64,000 nucleotides of DNA from SM23-32 sp964434535 (GCA_964434535.1 CAYSWA010000008.1:1-64000), one strand, 5' to 3'. Positions 23,406-32,462 are shown, counted from the stretch's first letter. Made by a program: numbers and translations. The notes: generated from the letters alone by a model not told the origin.

Positions 23406-25538
23406 TCAGGGGGCGGCGGCCGGCTCGCCGGCGGGGGCGAACTCGGCCTCGGCGGCCTGCACCACGCCGACGTTGCGCACCTGCGCGTCGTCGGTGATCT
23501 CGTCGTACGAGATGACGGGGATCTCGGGGAAGACGCGGCTGACGATGCCGCGCACGTAGGGCCGTATCTGCGAGTCGACCAGGAGCACCGTGTCGGAGCC
23601 GATCTCGAAGGCCGAGCGCGTCTTCTCGGAGATGCCGCCGATGAGCTGCCGTATGCGCTGGGGCGGCAGGTTGATGCGCACCTCGCCGTCGGTCCGTTCG
23701 ACGGCGTCGCGGATTTCCTCCTCCACGTGGGGGTCGAAGGAGAGCGCGTTGATGCGGCCTTCCTCGTCGCAGAACCGGGCGCAGATGGCCCGCCCCAGGG
23801 ACTTGCGCACCAGCTCGGTCAGGGTCAGCACGTCCTTGACGTGGCCGGCGTAGTTGCCGAGCCTCTCCAGGATGAAGGCCAGGTTGTTGATCGGCACGCC
23901 TTCGGCCAGCAGGCCCTGGAGCACCTGCTGGAGCTGGGCGAGCTTGAGCATGTCCGGCACCAGCTCCTCGACGATGGCCGGGTTCTTCTCCTTGACGTTG
24001 TCGAGCAGGTCCTGCACGTCCTGGCGGTTGAGGATCTCGTGGGCGTGACGACGCAGCACCTCCGAGAGGTGCGTGATGAAGACCGAGTCGGCGTCCACCA
24101 CGGTGAAGCCGATCCCCTCGGCGCGCTCCTTCTCGCTGCGGGTGACCCAGACCACGGGCAGGCCGAAGGACGGCTCGGTGGTGCGGATGCCGTTCAGCCC
24201 CGTCGGCTCGCCCTCGGGCTTCATGGCCATCACCCAGCCGGGGTGCAGCTCGCCCTCGGCCGCTTTGTGGCCCATCAGCTTGATCTGGTAGCTGTTGGTG
24301 TCCAGCTCCACGTTGTCCAGGATCCGGATCTTCGGCAGCACCAGCCCGAGCTCGCGGGCGAAGCGCTTGCGCAGGGCCTTGATGCGCTCCAGCAGCGTGC
24401 CGCCCTTCTGCGGGTCGATGAGCTGGACCAGGTTGTAGCCGACCTCGACCGATATGCGGTCCGGCTCCAGCAGGGAGTGGATGAGCTGCTCCTCGGCCTC
24501 CTTGCCCTCGGCCTTCTCGTCCCGCTCGGGCTCGGCGTCGGCCTGCTCGGCGCGGCGTCGGTTGCGAATGACGAAGTAGGCGCCGGCCAGGCAGAGCCCC
24601 AGGAAGATGAACGGAACCGCCGGCAGGCCGGGCAGCAGCCCGAAGCCGAAGATGATGGCGGCGGCCGTGGCGATGGCCCGGGGGTTGGCGAAGACCTGCA
24701 CGCCGAGCTCCTGGCTCAGCCCGCGGTCGGTGGCCGACTTGGTGATCAGGATCCCGGCGGAGGTGGACATGATGACGGCGGGGATCTGCGTGACCAGGCC
24801 GTCGCCGACGGTCAGCAGCGCGTAGGTCCTGAGCGCCTCGGCAACGCCCATGCCCCGGCCCAGCCCGATGACGATGCCGCCGACGATGTTGATGCAGACG
24901 ATGACGATGCCGGCGATGGCGTCGCCGCGCACGTACTTGCTGGCGCCGTCCATCGCGCCGTAGAAGTCGGCCTCCTGCACGATCTCCTCGCGCCGGCCCC
25001 GCGCCTCGCGCTCGTCGATCAGCCCGGCGCTCAGGTCGGCGTCGATGCTCATCTGCTTGCCGGGCATCGAGTCGAGCGTGAAGCGCGCGGCGACCTCGCT
25101 GATCCGCTCGGCGCCCTTGGTGATGACGATGAACTGGATGACGATCAGGATCAGGAAGATGATCAGCCCCACCACCATCTGCCCGCCGACCACGAACTGG
25201 CCGAACGCCTCGATGACGTTGCCCGCGTAGGCGTTCAGCAGGATCAGCCGCGTGGAGGCCACGTTCAGCGCCAGGCGGAACAGCGTGCCGATCAGCAGCA
25301 GCGAGGGGAACGTGGAGAGGTGCAGCGGGCTGCCGACCCCGAGCACGATCATCAGCAGCAGCAGCACGTAGGCGAAGTTGAACGTGAGCAGCACGTCCAG
25401 CACGATGGTGGGCAGCGGGATGATGATGGCGATCAGGATGCCCATCACCCCGGCGGCGAGCACCACGTCGCTGTGGCGGCTCAGCAGGACGGCGACCCTC
25501 TCCAGGGAGGCGGCCGTCGAGGTGGCTTTTGCCCGCAT
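23406..25538 (-). CDS. flhA: Flagellar export gate protein FlhA
   Basis: The 710-residue protein has about eight membrane helices in its first 330 residues, with the FHIPEP region MSIDADLSAGLIDEREARGR and GASKYVRGDAIAGIVI, and a cytoplasmic C-terminal domain with GYNLVQLIDPQKGGTLLERI. FlhA forms the nonameric ring that receives substrates and couples export to the proton gradient. Length is normal. It lies 4 bases after flhB. Confidence 0.97.
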   Translation of the reverse strand: MRAKATSTAASLERVAVLLSRHSDVVLAAGVMGILIAIIIPLPTIVLDVLLTFNFAYVLLLLMIVLGVGSPLHLSTFPSLLLIGTLFRLALNVASTRLILLNAYAGNVIEAFGQFVVGGQMVVGLIIFLILIVIQFIVITKGAERISEVAARFTLDSMPGKQMSIDADLSAGLIDEREARGRREEIVQEADFYGAMDGASKYVRGDAIAGIVIVCINIVGGIVIGLGRGMGVAEALRTYALLTVGDGLVTQIPAVIMSTSAGILITKSATDRGLSQELGVQVFANPRAIATAAAIIFGFGLLPGLPAVPFIFLGLCLAGAYFVIRNRRRAEQADAEPERDEKAEGKEAEEQLIHSLLEPDRISVEVGYNLVQLIDPQKGGTLLERIKALRKRFARELGLVLPKIRILDNVELDTNSYQIKLMGHKAAEGELHPGWVMAMKPEGEPTGLNGIRTTEPSFGLPVVWVTRSEKERAEGIGFTVVDADSVFITHLSEVLRRHAHEILNRQDVQDLLDNVKEKNPAIVEELVPDMLKLAQLQQVLQGLLAEGVPINNLAFILERLGNYAGHVKDVLTLTELVRKSLGRAICARFCDEEGRINALSFDPHVEEEIRDAVERTDGEVRINLPPQRIRQLIGGISEKTRSAFEIGSDTVLLVDSQIRPYVRGIVSRVFPEIPVISYDEITDDAQVRNVGVVQAAEAEFAPAGEPAAAP

Positions 25539-25542
25539 CTCG

Positions 25543-26607
25543 TTACGCTCCTTCGGCGCCCATCACGAACGCCAGCACCTGGGCCACGGCGTAGTAGAGC
25601 TTCGGCGGGATCTCCGTGCCCACCTCGACCGCCTCGTAGAGCGCCTGGGCGAGCGTGCGCCGCTCCAGCACGGGCACGCCGTGGCGGCGGGCGATCTGCT
25701 TGATCCGCTCGGCGAGCCAGTCCCGCCCCTTGGCGACAAGGCGCGGGGCGGACATCGTCTCCTCGTCCCACTCGATCGCCACCGCCAGGTGCGTGGGGTT
25801 GGTCACCACCACGGTGGCGCGGGGGACGGCCTGCATCATGCGGCTGCGGGCCAGCGCGCGGCGGGCCTGCTCCTGGCGGGCCTTCACCTCGGGGTCGCCC
25901 TCGTCGCGCTTGTGCTCCTCCTTCAGCTCGGTGCGCGACATCATGAGCTGCTTCTCGCTGCGGTAGCGCTGCCACGCGTAGTCCAGCGCCGCCACCACGA
26001 GCATGGCCGCCCCGATGCGCAGCACCTGCGAGAGGCAGAGCCGCTGCCCCACGTAGAGGATGCCCCACGTGCTCTTGCCGATGACGGCGTAGAACCATTG
26101 GATGCGGCTGCGCACCAGGAAGTAGACGATCAGCCCGATCGCCGCCAGCTTCAGCACCGCCACCAGCAGGCGCACGACGGCGGACTTCGAGAAGAGCTGC
26201 TTGAAGCCCTGCACCGGGTTGATGTGCGAGAGGTCCGGGGCGATCTTGCGCGGCACGACCATCACGCCCGTCTGCGCCAGCGAAGCCAGCAGCCCCACCA
26301 GCCCGGTCATCACCATGATCGGCGCCACGGCCCGGATCACGTTGCGCGCCCCCTCGCACAGCAGCCCCTGCACGCCGCCCGCACTCACCTGCGGCGCGTA
26401 GAGCCGGCCCAGGTGGCCGGACATCTGGCCCGCGATCGTCTGGAGCGTATAGTTGCCGAACAGAACCAGCGCCCCGATCGCCGCCAGCAGCACCAGGGCG
26501 TTGTTGACCTCGGCGCTCTGGGCGACCTGCCCCTGCTCGCGCGCCCGCTCCCGGCGGCGTCGCGTCGGCTTCTCGGTCTTCTGCTCGGCCGAATCATTGG
26601 GCGGCAT
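25543..26607 (-). CDS. flhB: Flagellar export switch protein FlhB
   Basis: The 354-residue protein starts with EQKTEKPTRRRRERAREQGQ, has four membrane helices, and carries the self-cleavage motif NPTH in VVTNPTHLAVAIEWDEE, followed by GVPVLERRTLAQALYEAVEV and GTEIPPKLYYAVAQVLAFVM. Cleavage between Asn and Pro, with FliK, switches export from hook to filament proteins. Ordinary length for the family. It starts 23 bases after fliR. Confidence 0.97.
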   Translation of the reverse strand: MPPNDSAEQKTEKPTRRRRERAREQGQVAQSAEVNNALVLLAAIGALVLFGNYTLQTIAGQMSGHLGRLYAPQVSAGGVQGLLCEGARNVIRAVAPIMVMTGLVGLLASLAQTGVMVVPRKIAPDLSHINPVQGFKQLFSKSAVVRLLVAVLKLAAIGLIVYFLVRSRIQWFYAVIGKSTWGILYVGQRLCLSQVLRIGAAMLVVAALDYAWQRYRSEKQLMMSRTELKEEHKRDEGDPEVKARQEQARRALARSRMMQAVPRATVVVTNPTHLAVAIEWDEETMSAPRLVAKGRDWLAERIKQIARRHGVPVLERRTLAQALYEAVEVGTEIPPKLYYAVAQVLAFVMGAEGA

Positions 26608-26630
26608 ACGCCGTCAGTCCCTTCTGCTCG

Positions 26631-27398
26631 CTACGCGCCGGCCGCCACGCCGGTCATGAACTGGATCATCACGCGGGAGACCTCGCCCGCGTAGCGCACC
26701 AGCAGCGGCACGAAAAGCGTCAGCCCGACCAGGCCGACGCCGATCCGCACCGGGAAGCCGATGATCAGAATGTTCATCTCGGGCACCAGCCGCGCCATCA
26801 CCGCCATGGTCAGGCTGACCATGAACGTCAGAAGCAGCAGCGGCGAGGCGAGCTGGAGCGCCATCACGAAGCTGTGCGCCACCGCCTCCACGCTGACCCG
26901 GCGGATGAACTCCGGGGCCAGGAAAGCGCCGAGCGGCCACTGCGCGAAGCTCTCGTGCAGCGCCCGCACCATCATCAGGTGGCCGCCGGCCCCGAAGAAA
27001 ACGAGCGTGCCCACCAGCAGGCAGAAAGTGCCCACCAGCGTCGACTGATCGCCGTGGACCGGGTCGGCGACCGCCGCCAGGGCCATGCCCATCTGCTGGC
27101 CGAACATCTCCCCGGCGTGCCTCAGCGCCAGAAACAGCATCTGCGCCCCCGCCCCGAGCAGCAGCCCGAAGGTAGCCTCCGCCGCCGCGAAGAGCGCGAA
27201 CTGCACCGGCTGCCACGAGCCGACCGGCGGCGCCTGCCCCGCCACCGGCCACAGGACCGCCGAGACCGCCACCACCGCCAGCGCCTTGATCGCCCGCGGC
27301 GCCCGCCCCTGGCTGAAGAACGGCAGGAACGCGAACACGCACCCCACCCTGACCACGACGAGCACCAGCACCATCAGCGAGTCCAGGTCCACGCTCAC
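26631..27398 (-). CDS. fliR: Flagellar export protein FliR
   Basis: The 255-residue protein has six or so membrane segments with GQQMGMALAAVADPVHG and PEMNILIIGFPVRIGVGLVG, typical FliR motifs. I chose GTG 27398, which overlaps the fliQ stop (GTGA); a longer open frame upstream lies inside fliQ. FliR joins FliP and FliQ in the helical export-gate core in the inner membrane. Confidence 0.93.
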   Translation of the reverse strand: MSVDLDSLMVLVLVVVRVGCVFAFLPFFSQGRAPRAIKALAVVAVSAVLWPVAGQAPPVGSWQPVQFALFAAAEATFGLLLGAGAQMLFLALRHAGEMFGQQMGMALAAVADPVHGDQSTLVGTFCLLVGTLVFFGAGGHLMMVRALHESFAQWPLGAFLAPEFIRRVSVEAVAHSFVMALQLASPLLLLTFMVSLTMAVMARLVPEMNILIIGFPVRIGVGLVGLTLFVPLLVRYAGEVSRVMIQFMTGVAAGA

Positions 27399-27664
27399 CC
27401 TCCGAAGACGCGAAGCCACTGCATCGTGCTGGCCGTGTAGGCCACGATCACGTTGAGCATCCACGGCAAGAGCCAGATCAACACCCCGACCACCGCCAGG
27501 ATCTTGGGGATCATCGTCAGCGTCATCTCCCGGATGGAGGTGACGGCCTGGAAGATCGAGACCGCCAGCCCCACCACCAGCCCGGCCGCCAGCAGCGGCC
27601 CCACCACCGTCAGACCCGTGATCAACGTGCGCCGCGCCAGGAAGATCACCATCTGCTCGGTCAT
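27395..27664 (-). CDS. fliQ: Flagellar export protein FliQ
   Basis: The 89-residue protein has two membrane helices and the family signature AAGLVVGLAVSIFQAVTSI followed by REMTLTMIPKILAVVGVLI, with the usual FliQ length. Four copies are expected around the FliP-FliR core. It starts 4 bases after fliP and overlaps fliR. Confidence 0.96.
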   Translation of the reverse strand: MTEQMVIFLARRTLITGLTVVGPLLAAGLVVGLAVSIFQAVTSIREMTLTMIPKILAVVGVLIWLLPWMLNVIVAYTASTMQWLRVFGG

Positions 27665-27668
27665 CGCC

Positions 27669-28448
27669 CTATATCCCCCCGAAGCTGAAGACCAGCGACT
27701 CCGATATCAGGTGCCACCCGTCCACGAGCACGAACAGCAGGATCTTCAGCGGCGCCGAGATCATGATCGGCGGCAGCATGATCATGCCCATCGAGAGCAG
27801 CACCGACGCCACCACCAGGTCCACCACCAGGAACGGAAGGAACAGCACGAACCCCAGCTCGAAAGCCGTCTTCAGCTCGCTGATGACGAAGGCGGGGATC
27901 AGCACGTAGCTCGGCACCTCGGCCGGCTGCTCCGGCCGCTCCAGCCCGGCCATCTGCGCGAAGAGGATCAGCTCGTCCTCGCCGGTCTGGGCGAACATGA
28001 AGTCGCGCAGCGGCTCCACCCCCCGCCCGATCGCCTCCTCGGCCGTGATGCTCTCCGAGAGGTAGGGCTGGATGGCCTCGGCGTTGATCCGCTTCAGCAC
28101 CGGCGCCATCACGAACAGCGAGAGGAACAGCGCCATGCCCACGATGACCTGGCTCGGCGGGATGTTGCGCGTGCTCAGCGCGCTGCGGATGAAGGCGAGC
28201 ACGATGACGATGCGCGTGAAGGCGCTCATCAGCATCAGCACCGAGGGGATCACGCTCAGCAGCGTGATCAGCAGCACGATCTTGACCGGGGTGGCCATGG
28301 TCTCGGGCGTCTCGGCCTCGATGCGGCGGGCGAGCCGGCTCATGTCGGTCAGGCCCGGCAGCGGCCCGGCCTCCGTCGCAGCCGCGGCCGGCCCGGCCAG
28401 CGCGCCCAGCAGCATCAGCCCGAGCAGGATCGCCGCACTCGCCCTCAT
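27669..28448 (-). CDS. fliP: Flagellar export protein FliP
   Basis: The 259-residue protein has a cleavable signal peptide (residues 1-24), as FliP proteins do, then PVKIVLLITLLSVIPSVLML, FTRIVIVLAFIRSALST, NIPPSQVIVGMALFLSLFVM and ELKTAFELGFVLFLPFLVVD. These are textbook FliP segments. Five copies form the export channel. Its ATG overlaps the fliO stop by four bases. Confidence 0.97.
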   Translation of the reverse strand: MRASAAILLGLMLLGALAGPAAAATEAGPLPGLTDMSRLARRIEAETPETMATPVKIVLLITLLSVIPSVLMLMSAFTRIVIVLAFIRSALSTRNIPPSQVIVGMALFLSLFVMAPVLKRINAEAIQPYLSESITAEEAIGRGVEPLRDFMFAQTGEDELILFAQMAGLERPEQPAEVPSYVLIPAFVISELKTAFELGFVLFLPFLVVDLVVASVLLSMGMIMLPPIMISAPLKILLFVLVDGWHLISESLVFSFGGI

Positions 28449-28921
28449 CGCGCCGCCCCCGTCAGTCGCTGGAGCAGCGCCCGGAAGCCCTCGGTGGTGC
28501 CGGGCGCGTCGTCGCTCGGCAGTTCGTCCTCACTCAGCTCGGCGATCCGTGCCACGCTGCCCCCGCAGGAGGCGAGCAGCAGCACGCGGCGCCCGACCTT
28601 GACCAGCAGCAACTGGACGTTGCGCCCGGCCGGGCGGCTCTCGATCACCTCCAGGTAGCCGCCGCGCCCGGGCAAGCCCCCGCCGCCGAAACGCTTCAGC
28701 AGGTAGACCCCGCCGCAGATCAGCGCGATCACCGCGCTCGTGCCCCCGATCACCCGCCCCCAGGGGATGGGCGGGGCGGCGGGCTTCCACTCGATCGGCG
28801 CCCTGGCCCCGGCCCCGGACGGCTCCGCCGGCGGCGCCGCGCCGGCGACGGCCGAAGCGATCCCGAGCGCCAGCATCAAGAAGGCGACGGTGCGTGTCGA
28901 GCGGACAAGGCGTGCGGGCAC
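28445..28921 (-). CDS. fliO: Flagellar protein FliO
   Basis: The 158-residue protein has an N-terminal hydrophobic signal (TVAFLMLALGIASAVAG), a membrane helix near residues 55-75 (GGTSAVIALICGGVYLLKRF) and the FliO cytoplasmic domain (YLEVIESRPAGRNVQLLLVK, GRRVLLLASCGGSVARI). FliO scaffolds FliP assembly. I chose GTG 28921: GGGAGG lies 6 bases upstream and the sigma54 promoter ends 42 bases upstream, while the longer open-frame start would lie inside that promoter. Confidence 0.87.
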   Translation of the reverse strand: MPARLVRSTRTVAFLMLALGIASAVAGAAPPAEPSGAGARAPIEWKPAAPPIPWGRVIGGTSAVIALICGGVYLLKRFGGGGLPGRGGYLEVIESRPAGRNVQLLLVKVGRRVLLLASCGGSVARIAELSEDELPSDDAPGTTEGFRALLQRLTGAAR

Positions 28922-28962
28922 GGTAGGCCTCCCATTGCGCGGTGGTGCACGCGGGGCCAGGC

Positions 28963-28977
28963 GCAAGGACCGTGCCA
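28963..28977 (-). promoter_or_regulatory. Sigma54 promoter of the fliO-flhA-fliA operon
   Basis: On the minus strand the sequence is TGGCAC-GGTCC-TTGC, an exact core match. The start near 28951 gives a 30-base leader containing the GGGAGG ribosome site of fliO. The tandem GGAAA-N4-TTCC enhancer seen at other flagellar promoters was not found in the 200 bases upstream, where only one weak half (GGAAA near 29010) occurs. Confidence 0.82.
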
Positions 28978-29098
28978 CGGATGCGCCGCGAAAAAGTCGG
29001 GAAACAGGCCCGGCGCCGGCAGGTCGTAAGTTACTAATGCGAAAGCGCTTACGGTTTCGGTGCCGGGCCGCGAGCGACGGCGGGGGGCGTGGCGTTTC

Positions 29099-29497
29099 TC
29101 AACGACCGTTAGATTTGTCAACCCCCAGACCGCTGCCGCCGAGCTGGCTCAGCCGACCCTGGGGGTTGATGATCTCGGTGATGCGCAGGCCGAAGTTGTT
29201 GTCGACCACCACCACCTCGCCGCGGGCGAAGCGCACGTCGCGCACGTAGAGGTCGAGCGGCTCGCCGGCCATCTTGTCCAGCTCGACCACGGAGCCGGTG
29301 CGCAACTGAAGCAGCTCGCGCACGGTGATCGTGCTGCGCCCCAGCTCGACGGTGACGGGCATGGAGATGTCGAGCACCAGGTCCAGGCTCAGCCCGGAGC
29401 CCTGAGGGGTCTGGTCGAGTTCGCTGAATTCGGCGGCCTGCATGGTCACCTTGCCGCCCTCTTGCTCGGGGGCGGCGTCCTGCGCTTCTTTCGCCAC
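29099..29497 (-). CDS. fliN: Flagellar switch protein FliN
   Basis: The 132-residue protein has the SpoA/FliN domain: LDLVLDISMPVTVELGRSTI, then TVRELLQLRTGSVVELDKMA, GEPLDLYVRDVRFARGEVVV and NNFGLRITEII. It forms the lower C-ring, where it binds FliH during export and takes part in switching. It starts 4 bases after fliM and closes the long flgB operon. Downstream, a weak hairpin with a CTTTTT tail (about 29000) may end transcription. Confidence 0.96.
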   Translation of the reverse strand: MAKEAQDAAPEQEGGKVTMQAAEFSELDQTPQGSGLSLDLVLDISMPVTVELGRSTITVRELLQLRTGSVVELDKMAGEPLDLYVRDVRFARGEVVVVDNNFGLRITEIINPQGRLSQLGGSGLGVDKSNGR

Positions 29498-29501
29498 GGG
29501 A

Positions 29502-30491
29502 TCACTCCTCCATGATGAGCTTGGCGGCGTATTTGCCCTGGGACAGGCCGGGGTAGGCCCTGAACTTGACCCGATCGTTCACCTTCACCTTCAGGGGGTC
29601 GCCGATGCGCGTGTCCAGCACGATGACGTCGCCGGGCTCGGCCCTGACCAGCCGGGCGACGCGGATGTCGGTCGAGCCGAGCACCACGCTCAGCTCGACG
29701 CTGGTGCGGCGCAGGCTCTCGCGCAGCCCGGCGGCGACCGCCTCCTCGCCGGCGGCCACGGCATGCTCGTGCTCAGGCTCCTGGCTCTGGGGCGGCAGGG
29801 AGCGCACGGCCTGGAAGGGCACCGTCAGGGCCACCTGGCCCGAGCCGATGTTGCCCTGCATCAGGAAGCTGAGCTGGAACAGGTCCTCCCGGGGCGCGTA
29901 GAGGTCGAGGCCCGGCAGGTCGCCCACGAAGCGCCCCAGCGTTGCGCTGAACTCGCCGACGTTCTGCCAGACCTCGGGCAGCGGCTCCAGGAAGCCCCAG
30001 GCGAACTTGGCGAAGGCGCGCACGTCCAGGTCCGTGAACTCGGTGGCCACCTCCGAGGCCTCGCCCGGCCCGCCCATCATCCGGTCCAGGCAGGTGCCGG
30101 CGAACGGCCGGGCCACGCTCAGCAGGCCGTGGAAGCCGAGCGGCTCCATCGTGAAGGTGTATCCCACGACCGACTCCCCCACCTCCTCCACCAGGTTCTC
30201 CCACTTCATCTGGTCCATGCTGACCAGTTGCGTCTTCATGCTCGTGCGCAGCAGGCGCGAGGCGTGGGTGTTGGCGGCTTCGGTGAGCTGGTCGTTGATG
30301 CGCCGCAGCTTCTCCAGGGCGGACTTGTTGAACCGGTTCGGCTGGGTGAAGTCGTAGCTGTGCACGCGCCGAGAAGGTTCGGCCCGCTCGGCGCCGGCCG
30401 GCTGGGTCCGCTGCTCTTCCTCCTCCTGGGTGGCCTGGAGCAGGGTCTCGACCTCTTCCTTGCTGAGCTTGCCTTCGGCGCCGGAGCTCAT
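29502..30491 (-). CDS. fliM: Flagellar switch protein FliM
   Basis: The 329-residue protein has an N-terminal LSKEEVETLLQ, the place of the CheY-P binding motif, then HSYDFTQPNRFNKSALEKLR, the middle domain with YTFTMEPLGFHGLLSVARPF and GTCLDRMMGGPGE, and a C-terminal SpoA domain with LSVVLGSTDIRVARLVRAE and VIVLDTRIGDPLKVKVNDRV. FliM links FliG and FliN in the C-ring. A CheY partner is therefore expected elsewhere in the genome. Overlaps fliL by four bases. Confidence 0.97.
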   Translation of the reverse strand: MSSGAEGKLSKEEVETLLQATQEEEEQRTQPAGAERAEPSRRVHSYDFTQPNRFNKSALEKLRRINDQLTEAANTHASRLLRTSMKTQLVSMDQMKWENLVEEVGESVVGYTFTMEPLGFHGLLSVARPFAGTCLDRMMGGPGEASEVATEFTDLDVRAFAKFAWGFLEPLPEVWQNVGEFSATLGRFVGDLPGLDLYAPREDLFQLSFLMQGNIGSGQVALTVPFQAVRSLPPQSQEPEHEHAVAAGEEAVAAGLRESLRRTSVELSVVLGSTDIRVARLVRAEPGDVIVLDTRIGDPLKVKVNDRVKFRAYPGLSQGKYAAKLIMEE

Positions 30492-30991
30492 TGCACGTTG
30501 AACTCCTCGAAGTAGACGTCCTTGATCGTCAGGCCCGCCGCGCGCTCGGCCAGCAGGGCGTTGAAGCCGTCCTGCACCTCCCGTCGCAGGCGGCGTATGG
30601 CCGCCCCGCCCTCTACCTCCTCGAGCTGCTTGTCGGAGAGGAAGGTGATCAGCCAGCTCTTGAAGACCGCCTCCCTGGCCTTGATCTGCCCCTGGACGGC
30701 GGCGGCGGAGGCCTTATCCACCTCCAGCGTGATCGTCACCTGGAGGTAGCGCGTGAGCCGCCCGCCCGCCAGGTTCACCACCGTGGTGCCGAAGGGAACG
30801 TACTCGGTGGCCTGCTCGGCTCCCTGGGCGGCGCTCCCCGTCTCGCTCGGGGGCGCCCCGGCAGGCTTGCTGCTCATCACGTAGGCGGCCGCCAGCCCCA
30901 GCGCGACGGCGATCAGCAGCACTGCCGCGCCCAGCACCATCAGGACCGAGATGAAGCCGGCCCTCGGTTCATCCGGCATCGTTGCTCTCAT
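30488..30991 (-). CDS. fliL: Flagellar basal body protein FliL
   Basis: The 167-residue protein has one membrane helix (FISVLMVLGAAVLLIAVALG, residues 13-36) and a periplasmic domain with YVPFGTTVVNLAGGRLTRYL, QVTITLEVDK and AVFKSWLITFLSDKQLEEVE, ending IKDVYFEEFNVQ. FliL rings surround and support the stator. ATG 30991 has AAGGAA about 8 bases upstream; it overlaps the end of the second motB-like gene by 23 bases. Confidence 0.94.
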   Translation of the reverse strand: MRATMPDEPRAGFISVLMVLGAAVLLIAVALGLAAAYVMSSKPAGAPPSETGSAAQGAEQATEYVPFGTTVVNLAGGRLTRYLQVTITLEVDKASAAAVQGQIKAREAVFKSWLITFLSDKQLEEVEGGAAIRRLRREVQDGFNALLAERAAGLTIKDVYFEEFNVQ

Positions 30992-31778
30992 CGCTGTGTG
31001 TTCCTTCCTCGCGAGCTTGCTCCAGGTAAGGCTTGGTCAGGAGCACGTCCACTTTGAGCTGCCAGGGCTCGTCTTCGGCTGGCGGCGCCTCCGCCGGCGC
31101 GCTGCGCAGGAACGTGTACATGCGCCGCCGCGCCAGGTCCTGCACGCCCGGGGCCATCCCCTCGATGAGCTTGCCGCGCACCTCTTCAGCGGCGGCGAGG
31201 GCGGCGGCCGCCTGGTCCAGCGCCACCTCCTCCCGAGAGACCAGCTCGGCGCCGATGCGGATCACGAAGCCCCTGGCCAGCAGCACCCGCTCCAGCCGGG
31301 GCCCCAGGTCGCGCAGGAACTCCTGCTCGGCCCCGCTGAGGCCCTCGTCGCCCGGCGCGTAGCCGAGCGGCGTGGAGAGCTCGACCCGGTGGCCGATCGC
31401 GCTCTCGGCGTCGCGCACGTCGTGCTCGTCGCGCAGCGACTGGAGCGCCTCCTGGGCGGCCTCCAGCTCGGGGTCGATCCGCCGCGACCTCGGCGGCGTC
31501 GTCTCGCCCTCGGTCGCCTTGTAACGCGGGCCCACGTTGCCCTCCAGCATCTGGGCGCCCTCGCCGTGGAACACGCCGCCGAGCCCGAAGGTGCGCAGGG
31601 CGCGGATGAACGAGCCGCGCCCCGCGTGGAACAGACCCGCTTCCTGCTCGGTGGCGAACGCCTGGAGGATGATGAAGAAGGCCAGCAGCAGCGTCATGAT
31701 CGAGCAGTAGGCGACCAGGTAGCGCGGGGCGCCCTTCTTCTCCTCGTCGGGTTGCCTTTGCAGGTCGGCGGCGGCGAT
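30969..31778 (-). CDS. MotB-like paralogue without the proton-carrying Asp; start codon uncertain
   Basis: The frame reads, after the TGA of motB, into KKGAPRYLVAYCSIMTLLLA, the MotB membrane helix, then a charged linker and a degenerate OmpA-like end. Aligning YCSIMTLLL with YGDSVTLLL of the neighbouring MotB puts Ser where the conducting Asp should be. The only ATG near the N-terminus (31697) would delete half the helix. An ATC codon at 31778 sits 7 bases after GGAGGT, so a non-standard start is possible and I use it here; a CTG a few codons on is another option. The 269-residue protein lies between motB and fliL. It may be a stator helper or regulator rather than an ion channel subunit. 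Confidence 0.7.
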   Translation of the reverse strand: MAAADLQRQPDEEKKGAPRYLVAYCSIMTLLLAFFIILQAFATEQEAGLFHAGRGSFIRALRTFGLGGVFHGEGAQMLEGNVGPRYKATEGETTPPRSRRIDPELEAAQEALQSLRDEHDVRDAESAIGHRVELSTPLGYAPGDEGLSGAEQEFLRDLGPRLERVLLARGFVIRIGAELVSREEVALDQAAAALAAAEEVRGKLIEGMAPGVQDLARRRMYTFLRSAPAEAPPAEDEPWQLKVDVLLTKPYLEQAREEGTHSDESNDAG

Positions 31779-31781
31779 GGC

Positions 31782-32462
31782 TCAGACCTCCAGCATGGTT
31801 ATCTCGCACTGGCCCCGCCCGACGGCGGGGCCGCTCAGCTCCGCATTGTCGCTCAGCCCGATGTCCGGGCAGGCCTTGCCCGCGCGCTCGCTGATGTAGC
31901 GCACCACCCGCGCCGCCATGGCCAGCGAGCGGGCCCGGCGCTGCTGCTCGGGCAGGTCGGCGGCCGCCTCCACCCGAACGATGACGCTGTACGGCTTGGC
32001 GCGGGTCATCTTGACGAACTTCTCCAGCACCTTACCCCCGCTCTCGGTCACCTGCGTGCCGGTGCCGAACAGCTCGACCACGGGGATGCGCACCACCAGC
32101 GCGCCCTTCAGGTCCTGCAGGCGGGCGATGTCGATCTCCGTGTAGTGGTGCTTCATCTCCTGGATCAGCTCCGCGGTCTCGGTCGGCGGCTTCTCGGCCC
32201 CCTCGCTGTCGAGCCGGGAGGACATGAGCCGGCGCTCGTCGGGACCGATGCTGTCCTGGCCCATGGCGGCGTCGAACATGCCCAGGCGCCTTCCCCCCGT
32301 GGTCAGCCCCACGCTCAGGTGCTGGAAGCTCTCGGGGTCGGGAGTCGAGAACGTCAGCAGCAGCACGAAGAAGGTCAGCAGCAGCGTGACCGAATCGCCG
32401 TAGGTCATCATCCACACCGGCGCCCCGCCCTGCTGCTCGTCGCCCTGGCTTTCGGGCTCCAT
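31782..32462 (-). CDS. motB: Stator protein MotB
   Basis: The 226-residue protein has GGAPVWMMTYGDSVTLLLTF, the conserved MotB helix with the conducting Asp at residue 23, a plug/linker region and an OmpA-like domain (KGALVVRIPVVELFGTGTQV, QRRARSLAMAARVVRYISER). The end GRGQCEITMLEV replaces the usual NRRVEI strand, so peptidoglycan binding may be altered. It forms the channel with MotA. Its start overlaps motA by one base. The TGA stop is in frame with the next gene. Confidence 0.93.
   Translation of the reverse strand: MEPESQGDEQQGGAPVWMMTYGDSVTLLLTFFVLLLTFSTPDPESFQHLSVGLTTGGRRLGMFDAAMGQDSIGPDERRLMSSRLDSEGAEKPPTETAELIQEMKHHYTEIDIARLQDLKGALVVRIPVVELFGTGTQVTESGGKVLEKFVKMTRAKPYSVIVRVEAAADLPEQQRRARSLAMAARVVRYISERAGKACPDIGLSDNAELSGPAVGRGQCEITMLEV

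Noticed and set aside
31697..31699. ATG 31697 as the start of the second MotB-like protein
   Set aside because: It would remove the first half of the membrane helix whose similarity to MotB continues upstream to the motB stop codon.
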